A program made the translations under genes and the position numbers. The notes beneath the pieces were generated by a model. It made no database searches. It was not told the origin of the DNA and worked only from the letters and a program-made list of their open reading frames with translations. This document shows, one piece after another, positions 35,287 through 44,105 of a stretch of 64,000 bases of DNA (its first letter is position 1; the number at the start of each line of letters is the position of its first letter). Origin of the DNA: Phormidium tenue FACHB-886 (lineage in GTDB: Bacteria; Cyanobacteriota; Cyanobacteriia; Elainellales; Elainellaceae); assembly GCF_014764505.1 (NCBI RefSeq), contig NZ_JACXWX010000005.1, forward strand, positions 1 to 64,000, written 5' to 3'.

Positions 35287-37803
35287 TTAATGCCCCACTT
35301 TTGCTTCCGTCTTAGCGATCGCCAACAGCGTCTTCACGACTGAATCTGGATTGAGGCTAATCGTATCGATGCCTTGCTCCACCAGGAAGGTCGCAAACTC
35401 TGGGTAATCGCTGGGAGCCTGCCCACAGATGCCGACTTTGCGCCCGCTGGCTTTGGCTTTTTGAATCACGACTCGCACCATCGTTTTCACAGCTTCGTTG
35501 CGCTCGTCAAACACATGCGCGACTAAAGAAGAATCGCGATCGACTCCCAAGGTCAACTGCGTCAGGTCATTCGAGCCGATCGAGAAGCCGTCAAACACTT
35601 CAGCAAACTGGTCTGCCAAAATCACATTGCTTGGCAGTTCGCACATGACATAAACCTTGAGGTCATTTTCTCCTTGCACTAAGCCATGTTTCGCCATTTC
35701 TGCCAGCACTTTGCGTCCCTCTTCGGGAGTGCGGCAGAAGGGAATCATTGGAATCACATTCGTTAAGCCCATCTCGTCGCGAACGCGCTGCATCGCTTGG
35801 CACTCCAGCCCAAAGGCAGCGCTATATTTCGGATCGTAGTAACGGGAAGCTCCCCGCCAGCCCAGCATCGGGTTCTCTTCGTCTGGCTCAAACCGTCTGC
35901 CGCCGATTAAGTTGGCATATTCGTTGCTCTTGAGGTCAGACATGCGGACGATCACCGGGTTGGGGTAGAAGGCGGCAGCTAACGTGCCAATGCCCTGTGC
36001 CAGCTTGTCTACAAAGAAATCGGACTTGCGATTGTACAGCGCCGTCAGGTTGGCGATCGCCGTTTTCGTTGCTCCTTCTGGAAGCTGGTCAAAGTGGATC
36101 AGCGCTAAGGGATGCACCTTGATCTGGTTGGCAATGATGAACTCCGATCGCGCCAGTCCCACACCGTGCGCTGGTAGTGATGCTAGCGAAAATGCTTCCT
36201 GAGGATTACCAACATTCATCAAAATTTTGGTGCGGGTTTCGGGCAGCTCGTCCAACTGCACTTCTTCTACGTCAAACGGCAGCAGCCCAGCATAGACTTT
36301 GCCCTCATCGCCATCAGCACAAGAAACCGTGATTTCCTGCCCGTCTTGGAGCTGGTCGATCGCTTCGCCGCAGCCCACAACTGCCGGAATGCCCAGCTCC
36401 CGTGCAATGATCGCGGCGTGGCAGGTGCGTCCGCCTTGCTGAGTCACCAGTGCGCTCGCTTTTTTCATGATTGGCTCCCAGTCGGGGTCGGTTCTATCTG
36501 CTACCAGAACTTCACCCGCTTGAAACTCGTCCAGCTTACTAACATCTGTAAGGATGCGGGTTCTGCCCTGACCAATCAGATCGCCCACTGCCCGCCCTGT
36601 AAACAGAGGTTTGGCGCTGCTGTCCTTCAGGCTGTAGGTGCGCAGGACGTTCCCAGATTTGCGAGACTGTACGGTTTCGGGGCGGGCTTGCACAATAAAG
36701 AGCTGACCCGTTTGCCCGTCTTTTGCCCATTCGATGTCCATTGGGGTTTCTTTGCCATGGACAGCAGAATAGTGGTCTTCAATGATGCAAGCCCACTTCG
36801 CTAGCGTCAAGATTTCATCATCGCTGAGGGCAAAGGTTTGTCGATCGGCTTCTTCTACCGCTACGGTTTTGGTCATCTTGCCAGAATCGTAGATCATCTT
36901 GGTTTGTTTGCTGCCCAGCCGCTTGTCCAGGATGGGCTTAAAGCCTGCCTTCAGCGTTGGCTTAAAGACGTAGTATTCATCCGGTGTGACCGAGCCTTGC
37001 ACAACTGTTTCGCCCAAGCCATAGGCAGCGGTAATCAGCGCTGCATCTTTGAAGCCTGTCTCTGTATCGATCGAAAACATTACCCCGGCGGTTGCCAGAT
37101 CGGATCGCACCATTTTTTGCACGCCTACAGACAGCGCTACATCTAGATTGTCGAAGCCTTGAATGGCGCGATAAGAAATAGCACGATCGGTAAACAGCGA
37201 TGCAAAGCAGCGGTGGCAGGCTTCCAGTACGGCTCGAACGCCATGGATGTTGAGATAGGTTTCTTGCTGTCCGGCGAAGCTGGCATCGGGCAGATCTTCT
37301 GCTGTAGCGCTAGAGCGAACTGCGACATCTAGATCGTTAGCGTAGTGATAGCGGCAGTCGGTTCGGCGCTCAGCATCTAGGCGATCGCACTCTTCCATTT
37401 CAATGCCGTAGCGTTCACACAGCTTGAGATAGGCATCAATAATGGCTTCCTCTAGCTCGGGTGGAAACGGCGTGTGGAAGACCAGTAGCCGCGCCTGTCT
37501 GCCTCGCTCCTGGAGGTTTTGAATATTATTGACATCGAGATCTGCTAACAGCTCCCGCAGCCGTTCGGTCAGCCCTGCTCGCTGCATAAAATAACGAAAT
37601 GCATGGGCAGTTGTGGCAAAACCAGTGGGCACGTTAACTCCTTTGGCAGTGAGTTGCCCAATCATTTCACCCAGTGAGGCATTCTTACCGCCCACCAGAG
37701 GAATATCAGCAATGCCCACCTCCTCAAACCACAGCACAAAGGCTTTTTCACGTGCCTCTCCGCCCAGGTCCGGGCTGGCTTTAGGCTGGTTTGCAATGAT
37801 CAT
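35287..37803 (-). CDS. ppsA: phosphoenolpyruvate synthase
   Basis: An 838-residue PEP synthase (pyruvate, water dikinase): pyruvate + ATP + water to PEP + AMP + phosphate. The N-terminal ATP-binding domain begins VGGKNASLGEMIGQL. The phosphohistidine domain holds QGGRTCHAAIIARELGIPAVVG with the swivelling His. The C-terminal PEP domain has IPFCRTPEEG, GFSIGSNDLTQLTLGVDRDS and VGICGQAPS. Length is normal. AGGAG lies 8 nt before the ATG. The leader (37804-37900) has a small hairpin (AGAAGTAG…CTTCT). Confidence 0.95.
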   Translation of the reverse strand: MIIANQPKASPDLGGEAREKAFVLWFEEVGIADIPLVGGKNASLGEMIGQLTAKGVNVPTGFATTAHAFRYFMQRAGLTERLRELLADLDVNNIQNLQERGRQARLLVFHTPFPPELEEAIIDAYLKLCERYGIEMEECDRLDAERRTDCRYHYANDLDVAVRSSATAEDLPDASFAGQQETYLNIHGVRAVLEACHRCFASLFTDRAISYRAIQGFDNLDVALSVGVQKMVRSDLATAGVMFSIDTETGFKDAALITAAYGLGETVVQGSVTPDEYYVFKPTLKAGFKPILDKRLGSKQTKMIYDSGKMTKTVAVEEADRQTFALSDDEILTLAKWACIIEDHYSAVHGKETPMDIEWAKDGQTGQLFIVQARPETVQSRKSGNVLRTYSLKDSSAKPLFTGRAVGDLIGQGRTRILTDVSKLDEFQAGEVLVADRTDPDWEPIMKKASALVTQQGGRTCHAAIIARELGIPAVVGCGEAIDQLQDGQEITVSCADGDEGKVYAGLLPFDVEEVQLDELPETRTKILMNVGNPQEAFSLASLPAHGVGLARSEFIIANQIKVHPLALIHFDQLPEGATKTAIANLTALYNRKSDFFVDKLAQGIGTLAAAFYPNPVIVRMSDLKSNEYANLIGGRRFEPDEENPMLGWRGASRYYDPKYSAAFGLECQAMQRVRDEMGLTNVIPMIPFCRTPEEGRKVLAEMAKHGLVQGENDLKVYVMCELPSNVILADQFAEVFDGFSIGSNDLTQLTLGVDRDSSLVAHVFDERNEAVKTMVRVVIQKAKASGRKVGICGQAPSDYPEFATFLVEQGIDTISLNPDSVVKTLLAIAKTEAKVGH

Positions 37804-38112
37804 TGAAGTTTCTCCTAAATCCCAATTTGTTAAAGAAAAGTGAAGCGAGAAGTAGCCTTAAGTAGCTTCTAAGCAGCTTTAATTTGAGTACAATGGTATG
37901 TCTCGTTCCTGTAGCGAATGAGGAACCGATCAACGAATATCATCTGTTTGCATTTAGCAATCTGAGCGTGCATTAGAACAACGCTCAGCCGACACATCTA
38001 CGCTAACGCATCCGATTTGGTATCAGTGGTAAGCCCTTATAATTATCAAACTAACTACGAAGCTAATTCAGAGGCGTACAATCGCGCTTCCCCCTTCTGG
38101 AGGAGGCAAGGA
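37804..38112. other. upstream region of ppsA
   Basis: About 310 bp containing the ppsA promoter, with near-repeats of AGTAGCTT / AGCAGCTTTAA and a possible short hairpin at about 37850-37872. No gene or known riboswitch recognised. Confidence 0.35.
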
Positions 38113-38647
38113 TCAGAGGAAGCTGAGGATTTTCAGCGTTAACAATTTGTATCTTTTGTAGCGCTTATTTTGTTCAAAAATCTGGGCTATGTTCTGCGTC
38201 ATAGCATTCTCCAGCCCGCCAAACTCGTCCAGTTTCAATGCGGCTTGATCGAGTTTGCAGCCAGGAAATTCCGGTGGGATGAACTTCGGTACGATCGGCA
38301 GCTGCAAGAAAAAATTGTAGGGTTGCAAAAACGATCGCTGCCACTCCACCGCACAGTAAAATGAAGCTAATCAACGCTGCAAATCCCTGGGTGCGATAGT
38401 AGGGGTTCTGCGCCTGCAGACGTTTAGCCGATCGACGCTCGCGCCCTGCTAGAAAAACGAAGTAAAAGCTAGGCTTGGGAAAAGGAACGGAGAAGCGCAG
38501 CTCGATAGCATGTTTGCTCCAGCTGAACTGCCGAAAAGCTAGCTTGAGGACGTCGAGTTATTCAGGCGTGAAAGAGTGCCTTGCAGCCGCGGGAATTTGA
38601 GCAATGACTCGCTCAAAGGCGGAATCAGCATTTTGAGAAGAGGGCAT
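38113..38647 (-). pseudogene. disrupted hypothetical membrane-protein gene
   Basis: Reading leftward from ATG at 38647, the frame encodes MPSSQNADSAFERVIAQIPA… then meets TAA (38558-38560) after HSFTPE. It continues in the same frame as …LAFRQFSWSKHAIELRFSVP… and a hydrophobic helix (AALISFILLCGGVAAIVFATLQFF). At a six-T tract near 38307 the plausible coding frame shifts to QLPIVPKFIPPEFPGCKLDQAALKL… and ends at 38113. One nonsense codon plus one homopolymer frameshift indicates a pseudogene; the frameshift alone could be a sequencing error. The parent family is not recognised. Confidence 0.6.
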
Positions 38648-39004
38648 GATAACTCTATATCTGCAAGAAGTTCCTAGCTTGTCATGCCTGTTGTGGGTTA
38701 CTGGACAAATTCCCATCTAGTAAAACCACTGCTTTTGCCAACCTGCTCTGCCCAATTTCTTCAAATTAGGACAGCTATAACGGTAAGTTTCCCGAGGCAT
38801 TTCAGAAAGCGTGAGCGCTGCCTACCTTACCCAAACTACCTAAACCGTATCACTCGGCACTGCCCATCCTAGATAATATCCGCACATAATGAACTTACGT
38901 AAAGACGTTGATAAGTCACTTCATCTTAATGAGTCGCTTCATCAACGCCTGTGTTGGGACTGTATCCACCCGACGCCATGATTTTAAGGTCTAGGAGAGA
39001 CTGA
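38648..39004. other. intergenic region, nothing recognised
   Basis: About 355 bp. Only short unconvincing open frames. An AGGAGA ribosome site for the following gene sits at about 38992-38997. Confidence 0.3.
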
Positions 39005-39448
39005 GTGAACGCAGCAGAACAAGCAAATGGGCTGGAACTGGCAACCAAAATCGCAGCTGTTGTGAACCTGTTTAAGGCCCAGTTTCCAGATGCACGAGCC
39101 GATTTAAAGCCCTGGTCAAACGATCCAGACACCAGGGAGCTGATCGATCCGGACTCGATCGACATTGGCTTTCATCTGCCTGGCTGGAGTCGATCGCTCC
39201 AGAGCCGGAGTGTCTTGGTGCAAATTCGGTTTTACGAAGACCCAATCGATGCTGTTCGGCGGGTGATTGGCATTGAGGCAGCAGGCTTTACCCACCTGGG
39301 CGAGCAGTGGCGGCTGTCTACGATTGAGGATTGGCAATTTGTCGGCACAACCCAGCCAACCGATGAGCTTAAAGAGAAGCTAAAGCTATTCTGTCGGCAG
39401 ATTTTTGAGCTTTTTAATGGCAAGCAAGACACTGCACAGCCGAATTAA
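39005..39448 (+). CDS. conserved-looking hypothetical protein
   Basis: A 147-residue soluble protein, GTG start with AGGAGA about 8 nt upstream. Blocks such as DPDSIDIGFHLPGWSRSLQSRSVLVQIRFYED and GIEAAGFTHLGEQWRLSTIEDWQFVG look like a compact alpha/beta domain. There is no catalytic motif, signal peptide or membrane segment. Codon usage and HIP1-type GATCG content match neighbours, supporting a real gene. Function unknown. Confidence 0.65.
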   Translation: MNAAEQANGLELATKIAAVVNLFKAQFPDARADLKPWSNDPDTRELIDPDSIDIGFHLPGWSRSLQSRSVLVQIRFYEDPIDAVRRVIGIEAAGFTHLGEQWRLSTIEDWQFVGTTQPTDELKEKLKLFCRQIFELFNGKQDTAQPN

Positions 39449-40123
39449 TGCTTCAGCTCTTTTGTAGCCTCTGTAGCCTCCTGTAGCCTTCAGTTCAGGC
39501 TAACAGTCTGATGCTGGCTGAACAAGAACCTTTTTTGAAAGTTGCGCTTCAAGCAGCTTTAAAGAGCAGTTTGTAGTTTATTCAAGGGGCAAATTGCTGC
39601 AAATCCAAAGAAATTCTGTAGAAGATCGCGCAAAAGTTAAAAAAAATTACTAAAATCCTGGCTTGATTAGCGTTTAGCTTAAGAACTTATTAAGAGAAAA
39701 ACCAAATTCGAATTCTCCGATTACCTTTGATCTCAAGATACCTCCTAACTGCGTCTCCAGCCTCGACCGTCTAAGCCCTTGGGCAAAGCGGTGGGGGCTG
39801 ATCTTTTTGTTGGCTATCTGAGTGCCTATCTGGTCGCTGCCTGTTGGTGCTATTTAGAGCAGATCGCTTTGCAGGGTAGATAGATTCAGTATTTTTCACA
39901 GCAACATGGGCACAATAGGCTTCAAATAAGTTACACCCTACGCTAGCTTCTCCATTCGCTTAAGTCGTTCTACTTACCGCTTGACCTCTTCATGAAGCCT
40001 TTACCAACTCGTCTGAAGCCTTCATCAAGGCATCAACAGGGGGTAGTAAGTTCCGTTGCTATACTGAATCAAAATTGCACAATCCTTTAATGCCTTAACT
40101 GCCAGTGCAAGATCGGAGTTCCT
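39449..40123. other. 675-bp gene-free region
   Basis: No convincing coding frame. Seen: three near copies of TGTAGCCTC (39464-39490), an A-rich tract (AAAAAAAATTAC near 39640), paired TGAAGCCTT words (39990-40030) and several weak stem-loops. A 30-codon frame (TTG near 39781, hydrophobic VGYLSAYLVAACWCYL) exists but has no support. It could hold an unrecognised small RNA. Confidence 0.3.
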
Positions 40124-40561
40124 ATGCAAGATAAGCGCAATTGCTACCAGGTTGAATCAGTTCCTACCCTTACTCCTCCTAAACGCTTAGGGAGCTATTT
40201 GGTAGACGCAGGATTGCTAAGTGCCGATCAGGTCAATGTGGCATTGAATGACCAACGGGCGACCGGAATGCGGTTTGGCGAAATTTTGGTGGCGCACGGC
40301 TGGCTGAAGGAGCAAACCATTGAGTGGGTGATGAAGCGGGTGGTGGAACCAGAGCGCAAGCAGCGCCGTAAGCAGTCTGTACCGCCTGTTGCTCGTCCTC
40401 GCAGTTTAGACGTGCTACGAACTGCGGCTGCCGATCGGGTCTATTCAGCAGACTCAGCTGCTGACACTCCTAGAAGACCTCCCCTCCGCCGCGAGCTGCC
40501 GATCTCTAAGCCATTGCCCTCTGTGAAATCCTCAGATAGCGATGTGAATTGGGTAGGCTAG
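40124..40561 (+). CDS. protein with MshEN/GspE-N-like domain
   Basis: A 145-residue protein. Residues ~20-70 (RLGSYLVDAGLLSADQVNVALNDQRATGMRFGEILVAHGWLKEQTIEWVM) match the short helical domain found at the N-terminus of type II secretion / type IV pilus ATPases (GspE-N or MshEN); here it stands alone without an ATPase. The remainder is basic and Pro/Ser-rich, probably disordered. MshEN domains in some bacteria bind cyclic di-GMP, but ligand binding here is speculation. GGAG lies 8 nt before the ATG. Confidence 0.65.
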   Translation: MQDKRNCYQVESVPTLTPPKRLGSYLVDAGLLSADQVNVALNDQRATGMRFGEILVAHGWLKEQTIEWVMKRVVEPERKQRRKQSVPPVARPRSLDVLRTAAADRVYSADSAADTPRRPPLRRELPISKPLPSVKSSDSDVNWVG

Positions 40562-40682
40562 CGCTTGACGCCAGACGGGACGCTACAGTAACGCATTAAG
40601 CTCAGTAACATATTCGCTTAACGTTAATCAGCATCAAGCTGAATGTACTGACTGTTAAATTGTCTCAGCTAAATCGTCTCAG

Positions 40683-41678
40683 CTAAATAGGCTCAACCGC
40701 AAACAGCCAAAGCCAAAAGGGCAGCAACACTAATAACGCAACTGAGCCGATCGCCAACGCTGTGACCGTCAGATCTCGATCGAGGTCGTAGGCTTCGGCA
40801 ATCACTAAGGTAGCAAAGGCGGGCGGCATTGCCATCTGCAGAACGATTACAAGCTGCGGTGCGCCCGTAATGCCGATCAGCGGCAGACTTAGCCCCAGCA
40901 GTAAAGGGACAATCAGCATCTTGATACTGAGGCTAGCAACTGCCTGCCGGACGTTTTGCCAAGAGCGCAACTGGCTGAGGCGCATCCCCAGCAGAATGAG
41001 CGATAGCGCAATTACTATCCAAGCGCAGGTTCTCAGGGCAGATTCGATCGCCATTGGCAGCGGTACTACCCGCAGCCCCAGCCCTAGAAAGAAGCTCCAG
41101 AGTGCCGGATTGCGAACTAGCGCCTGCAGCAGTTCGCTTCGGCTTTGCGTTCCTTTGCCAAAGTATGCAGCTAAAACAACTCCCAAGCCATAGGCACCCA
41201 AAGTGCTGCCTAGCGTATCGAAAAAAACTGCCCAACCAAAATATGGCGTTCCCACTAGGGCTAGCGTGACTGGATAGCCCAGATAGCCGGTGTTGCCCAC
41301 CATTGCCGTCAGTAGAAAACTGCCTTGTGTAGGGCGATGGGCGATCGGCTGCCCCCAAGCAGGAAAGACATGCTGCAATCCGCTTTGCTGCAACCAAACC
41401 CGTCCCCAAATCCAAACTCCCGCAAGTGCCGCACCGACTCCTAGCGCTACCCAGCAGACGAGCGGAGCCAGCAGCACTGAAGCCGACAGGTCTGCCTGTC
41501 GCAGAAAGACCATAATGCTAAGCGGCACACCTACCCAAAACAAGGCTCTGCCTAGATATAAAGGGAGGTTGCGGAAAGTTGGGAAGTAATGCGGCAATCC
41601 ATACCCCAACAGCAGCCCCAGCCCTACCCATCCCACTAGCGTTCCGTAGAGTCTGATAAGACTATCTATTCCAGGCAT
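40683..41678 (-). CDS. AEC-family transporter
   Basis: A 331-residue membrane protein with about ten predicted segments in two halves and a central loop, as in AEC (auxin efflux carrier-like) transporters. TAMVGNTGYLGYPVTLALVG matches the conserved Asn/Gly-Pro-rich crossing helix of the N-terminal half, and QMAMPPAFATLVIAEAYDLD that of the second half. It probably exports an organic anion; the substrate is unknown. No operon partner: the neighbours point the other way. Confidence 0.82.
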   Translation of the reverse strand: MPGIDSLIRLYGTLVGWVGLGLLLGYGLPHYFPTFRNLPLYLGRALFWVGVPLSIMVFLRQADLSASVLLAPLVCWVALGVGAALAGVWIWGRVWLQQSGLQHVFPAWGQPIAHRPTQGSFLLTAMVGNTGYLGYPVTLALVGTPYFGWAVFFDTLGSTLGAYGLGVVLAAYFGKGTQSRSELLQALVRNPALWSFFLGLGLRVVPLPMAIESALRTCAWIVIALSLILLGMRLSQLRSWQNVRQAVASLSIKMLIVPLLLGLSLPLIGITGAPQLVIVLQMAMPPAFATLVIAEAYDLDRDLTVTALAIGSVALLVLLPFWLWLFAVEPI

Positions 41679-41887
41679 GGCATATCGGGGGTAGATGGGG
41701 TGGCGATGCTATTTGCTTGAAGCCTTACCAACACCATAACGTTTGATTTATAGGCTTATTGCGTTTTTACGGTGACCCCTAAGGTTGCTGACTGAACTCC
41801 CTACTTTGGGCTGGATCAGCTATAGTGACTCCGGATGGGAATGATCTTTCACGAAGGTCAGGACAGCTCTCATCAGGTTCGATCGCT

Positions 41888-42763
41888 ATGCAGGAGGATG
41901 CAGCCGTGGAGGATACCAATCTTCCCGAAATTTCTGACCCCCCCAAAGAACTGCCGCTAAAAGATTTGCCTAGCGCAGCTCGAGATATTCCGATGGCTGT
42001 GCGCGAAATGCCGATTGTCCAATCGGCTAAGCGGGTAAAGCGGCAGCTGTGGCTGTGGAGGCTAGGTGGCACTAGTGCAGCAGCGTTGCTAGCAGTTGGA
42101 GCCAGTCTTGCGCTGCGCTCCCCCTCCACCCCATTGCCTGCTCCTGCTGCCTCGGTCAGCCCGTCTCCGGTAGCTGCGGCTCAGCCCAGCCCGACAGCCT
42201 CTCCTGATCTCTTAGGGCATCTTCCCTATGCCGAAGCCCCTAGAGAAGAGCTTGAGCCAATCACCCCTGATGCCAGCATTTTGATGCGAAAGCCTGCTGC
42301 TGAGAAATTTATGGAAATGCAGGCAGCCGCTAGAGTTCAGGGCATTGAACTCGTTCCTCTCTCAGGCTTTCGATCGATGGAAGACCAGAGCCACGTCTTC
42401 TTCGATGTCAAAGCTGAACGCGGACAAACCCCAGTTACTCGTGCTGAAGTCAGCGCTCCTCCAGGTTACAGCGAACACCATACGGGCTATGCAATCGATG
42501 TGGGTGACGGCGAGCGTCTCGATCTGAATCTTCAAACAGAATTTGAGTCTACCAGAGCCTACCAGTGGCTTAAAGACAATGCAGTTTCGTTTAACTTTGA
42601 GCTTTCGTTTCCCAAAGACAACAAACGGGTGAGCTATGAGCCCTGGCATTGGCGATTTGTAGGCGATCGGCAGAGCTTGGAGACGTTCTACCGGGCAGAG
42701 CCGGCAGGACAGCCCCAGAACCAGGCAGGACAGCCACAAAACCAGACAGGACAGCAGAATTAG
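41888..42763 (+). CDS. VanY/M15-type D-alanyl-D-alanine carboxypeptidase
   Basis: About 291 residues. An N-terminal cytoplasmic tail, one membrane segment (~53-75, LGGTSAAALLAVGASLAL), a Pro/Ser-rich linker, then an M15B peptidase domain. The latter has LSGFRSMEDQ, SEHHTGYAIDVGDG (the S-x-H-x-x-G-x-A-x-D zinc site) and EPWHWRFVG (the second His). It trims peptidoglycan stem peptides in the periplasm. The C-terminus carries a short repeat AGQPQNQ in tandem. The ATG at 41888 is chosen; a GTG at 41825 would add 21 residues. Confidence 0.85.
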   Translation: MQEDAAVEDTNLPEISDPPKELPLKDLPSAARDIPMAVREMPIVQSAKRVKRQLWLWRLGGTSAAALLAVGASLALRSPSTPLPAPAASVSPSPVAAAQPSPTASPDLLGHLPYAEAPREELEPITPDASILMRKPAAEKFMEMQAAARVQGIELVPLSGFRSMEDQSHVFFDVKAERGQTPVTRAEVSAPPGYSEHHTGYAIDVGDGERLDLNLQTEFESTRAYQWLKDNAVSFNFELSFPKDNKRVSYEPWHWRFVGDRQSLETFYRAEPAGQPQNQAGQPQNQTGQQN

Positions 42764-42883
42764 GATTGCCCCATCTATTGGGAAACAACCCTGACGGATT
42801 AGATGACTGCCAGAAGACCGAGCGCTTTCTGCAATCGATAGTGTTAAGCAATAATAAGAAAAACGCTGTTGACTGTCGATCGC

Positions 42884-43576
42884 ATGAGCCAAACCTCGCT
42901 GAACCTGGTTGCTATCACAATTTTTGCGCTGGTCATGTCCAGCCTTCTAGGACCTCTGTTGCACATCTCGCCGTTCGTGCCAGCGATTGGTATCGTAGCT
43001 ATTCTTGGCATCGCCACACTTGATACGCTGAGCTGGCAAGGTAAAGGTGGGACACTGCTGCTCGATTGGCTAGCTAGCTTTTCGCCTGCCCACCGGAATC
43101 GGGTTATTCACCACGAAGCGGGTCACTTTTTGACGGCATATTTGCTGGGCATCCCCGTCACAGGCTACACGCTCAGCGCTTGGGAAGCCTTTCGGCAAGG
43201 GCTGCCCGGGCAGGGGGGAGTTAGCTTTGGCTCTCAGGAGTTTGATCAGGCAGTAGAGCAAGGGACGATCTCAGCTCATCTGCTCGATCGCTTCTGTACC
43301 GTACTAGTAGCAGGCACGATCGCTGAATCATTGGTGTATGGCGATGTGCAAGGCGGGGAAGACGATCGCCAGAGATTTCGCCTGCTGTGGTCGCAGTTGC
43401 GCCGCCCTAACAGCGAAGGTGAGCTAAAAGAGCGATTGGCGCAGCTCCAAGCCAAAACCTTGCTCAAGACAAACTGGGCAGCTTATGAGGCATTAGTTTC
43501 AGCAATGACGGCTGGGCTATCGGTGGAGGGGTGCTGTGCGGCGATCGATCAGCACACGGCCGAAGCAGTTGGTTGA
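42884..43576 (+). CDS. FtsH-protease-like membrane protein without ATPase domain
   Basis: A 230-residue protein. Two membrane segments (~6-48) are followed by a cytoplasmic domain with HEAGH at 77-81 (HExxH zinc site) in the context RVIHHEAGHFLTAYLLGIPV, as in the M41 (FtsH) peptidase domain; LVAGTIAESLVYGDVQGGEDDRQR resembles the downstream M41 region containing the third ligand. There is no AAA+ domain. Standalone M41-like proteins occur in cyanobacteria and plastids; whether active is unknown. The ATG at 42884 is preferred to an upstream TTG. Confidence 0.75.
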   Translation: MSQTSLNLVAITIFALVMSSLLGPLLHISPFVPAIGIVAILGIATLDTLSWQGKGGTLLLDWLASFSPAHRNRVIHHEAGHFLTAYLLGIPVTGYTLSAWEAFRQGLPGQGGVSFGSQEFDQAVEQGTISAHLLDRFCTVLVAGTIAESLVYGDVQGGEDDRQRFRLLWSQLRRPNSEGELKERLAQLQAKTLLKTNWAAYEALVSAMTAGLSVEGCCAAIDQHTAEAVG

Positions 43577-43654
43577 CCCTTCTGCAAGCCCTCCGTAAGA
43601 AGCCAGTCGGGTGGGCTAGCATGAAAAAACAGCCCCACTCTCAACCTTTACCTA

Positions 43655-44005
43655 ATGCCGACTTGCCCGCGCTGCCATCAAACTGTGGAATCTCAGGCGA
43701 TCGCCTGCCCCTATTGCCACACTGCCCTGAAAGCTCACGGGCATCCTGGCATCCCGCTCTATCGAGCGACGGGCACTGAATCGCTCTGCGAAACTTGCAC
43801 CTATCACGAAGATGACACCTGCAACTTCCCGCAGCGTCCTTATGCCAAAGAATGCACGCTGTATGAGAATCGGCTGCAGGCTAAGCCAGAGGCTCGCCGT
43901 AAGCCCGGCGATTCTTCTTTCAACGGGTGGTTGAGGCGAAATTCTGCCTGGCTGGTGCTAGTGGGTTTGATTGTGATCAGCATTCTGATTGCGATTAGGC
44001 AGTAG
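43655..44005 (+). CDS. zinc-ribbon membrane-anchored protein
   Basis: A 116-residue protein. CPRCHQTVESQAIACPYC (residues 4-21) is a classic C-x2-C / C-x2-C zinc ribbon; a second Cys cluster CETCTYHEDDTCNFPQRPYAKEC follows (~46-68). The C-terminus is one membrane segment (WLVLVGLIVISILIAI), making it a tail-anchored protein. It lies 78 bp downstream of the FtsH-like gene in the same direction and may be co-transcribed. Function unknown. Confidence 0.75.
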   Translation: MPTCPRCHQTVESQAIACPYCHTALKAHGHPGIPLYRATGTESLCETCTYHEDDTCNFPQRPYAKECTLYENRLQAKPEARRKPGDSSFNGWLRRNSAWLVLVGLIVISILIAIRQ

Positions 44006-44105
44006 ACCAAGATGCGTCAAACCGTAGATTCTAAGTACGGGCATCCTACTAGGGAAGGCGCTTTAAAACAGCGACAATACTATTAGGTGAGTTTGCGATC
44101 GACCC

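Noticed and set aside
38684-38872. 62-codon open frame upstream of the 39.0 kb gene
   Set aside because: No start signal, composition unlike neighbours, no recognisable motif.
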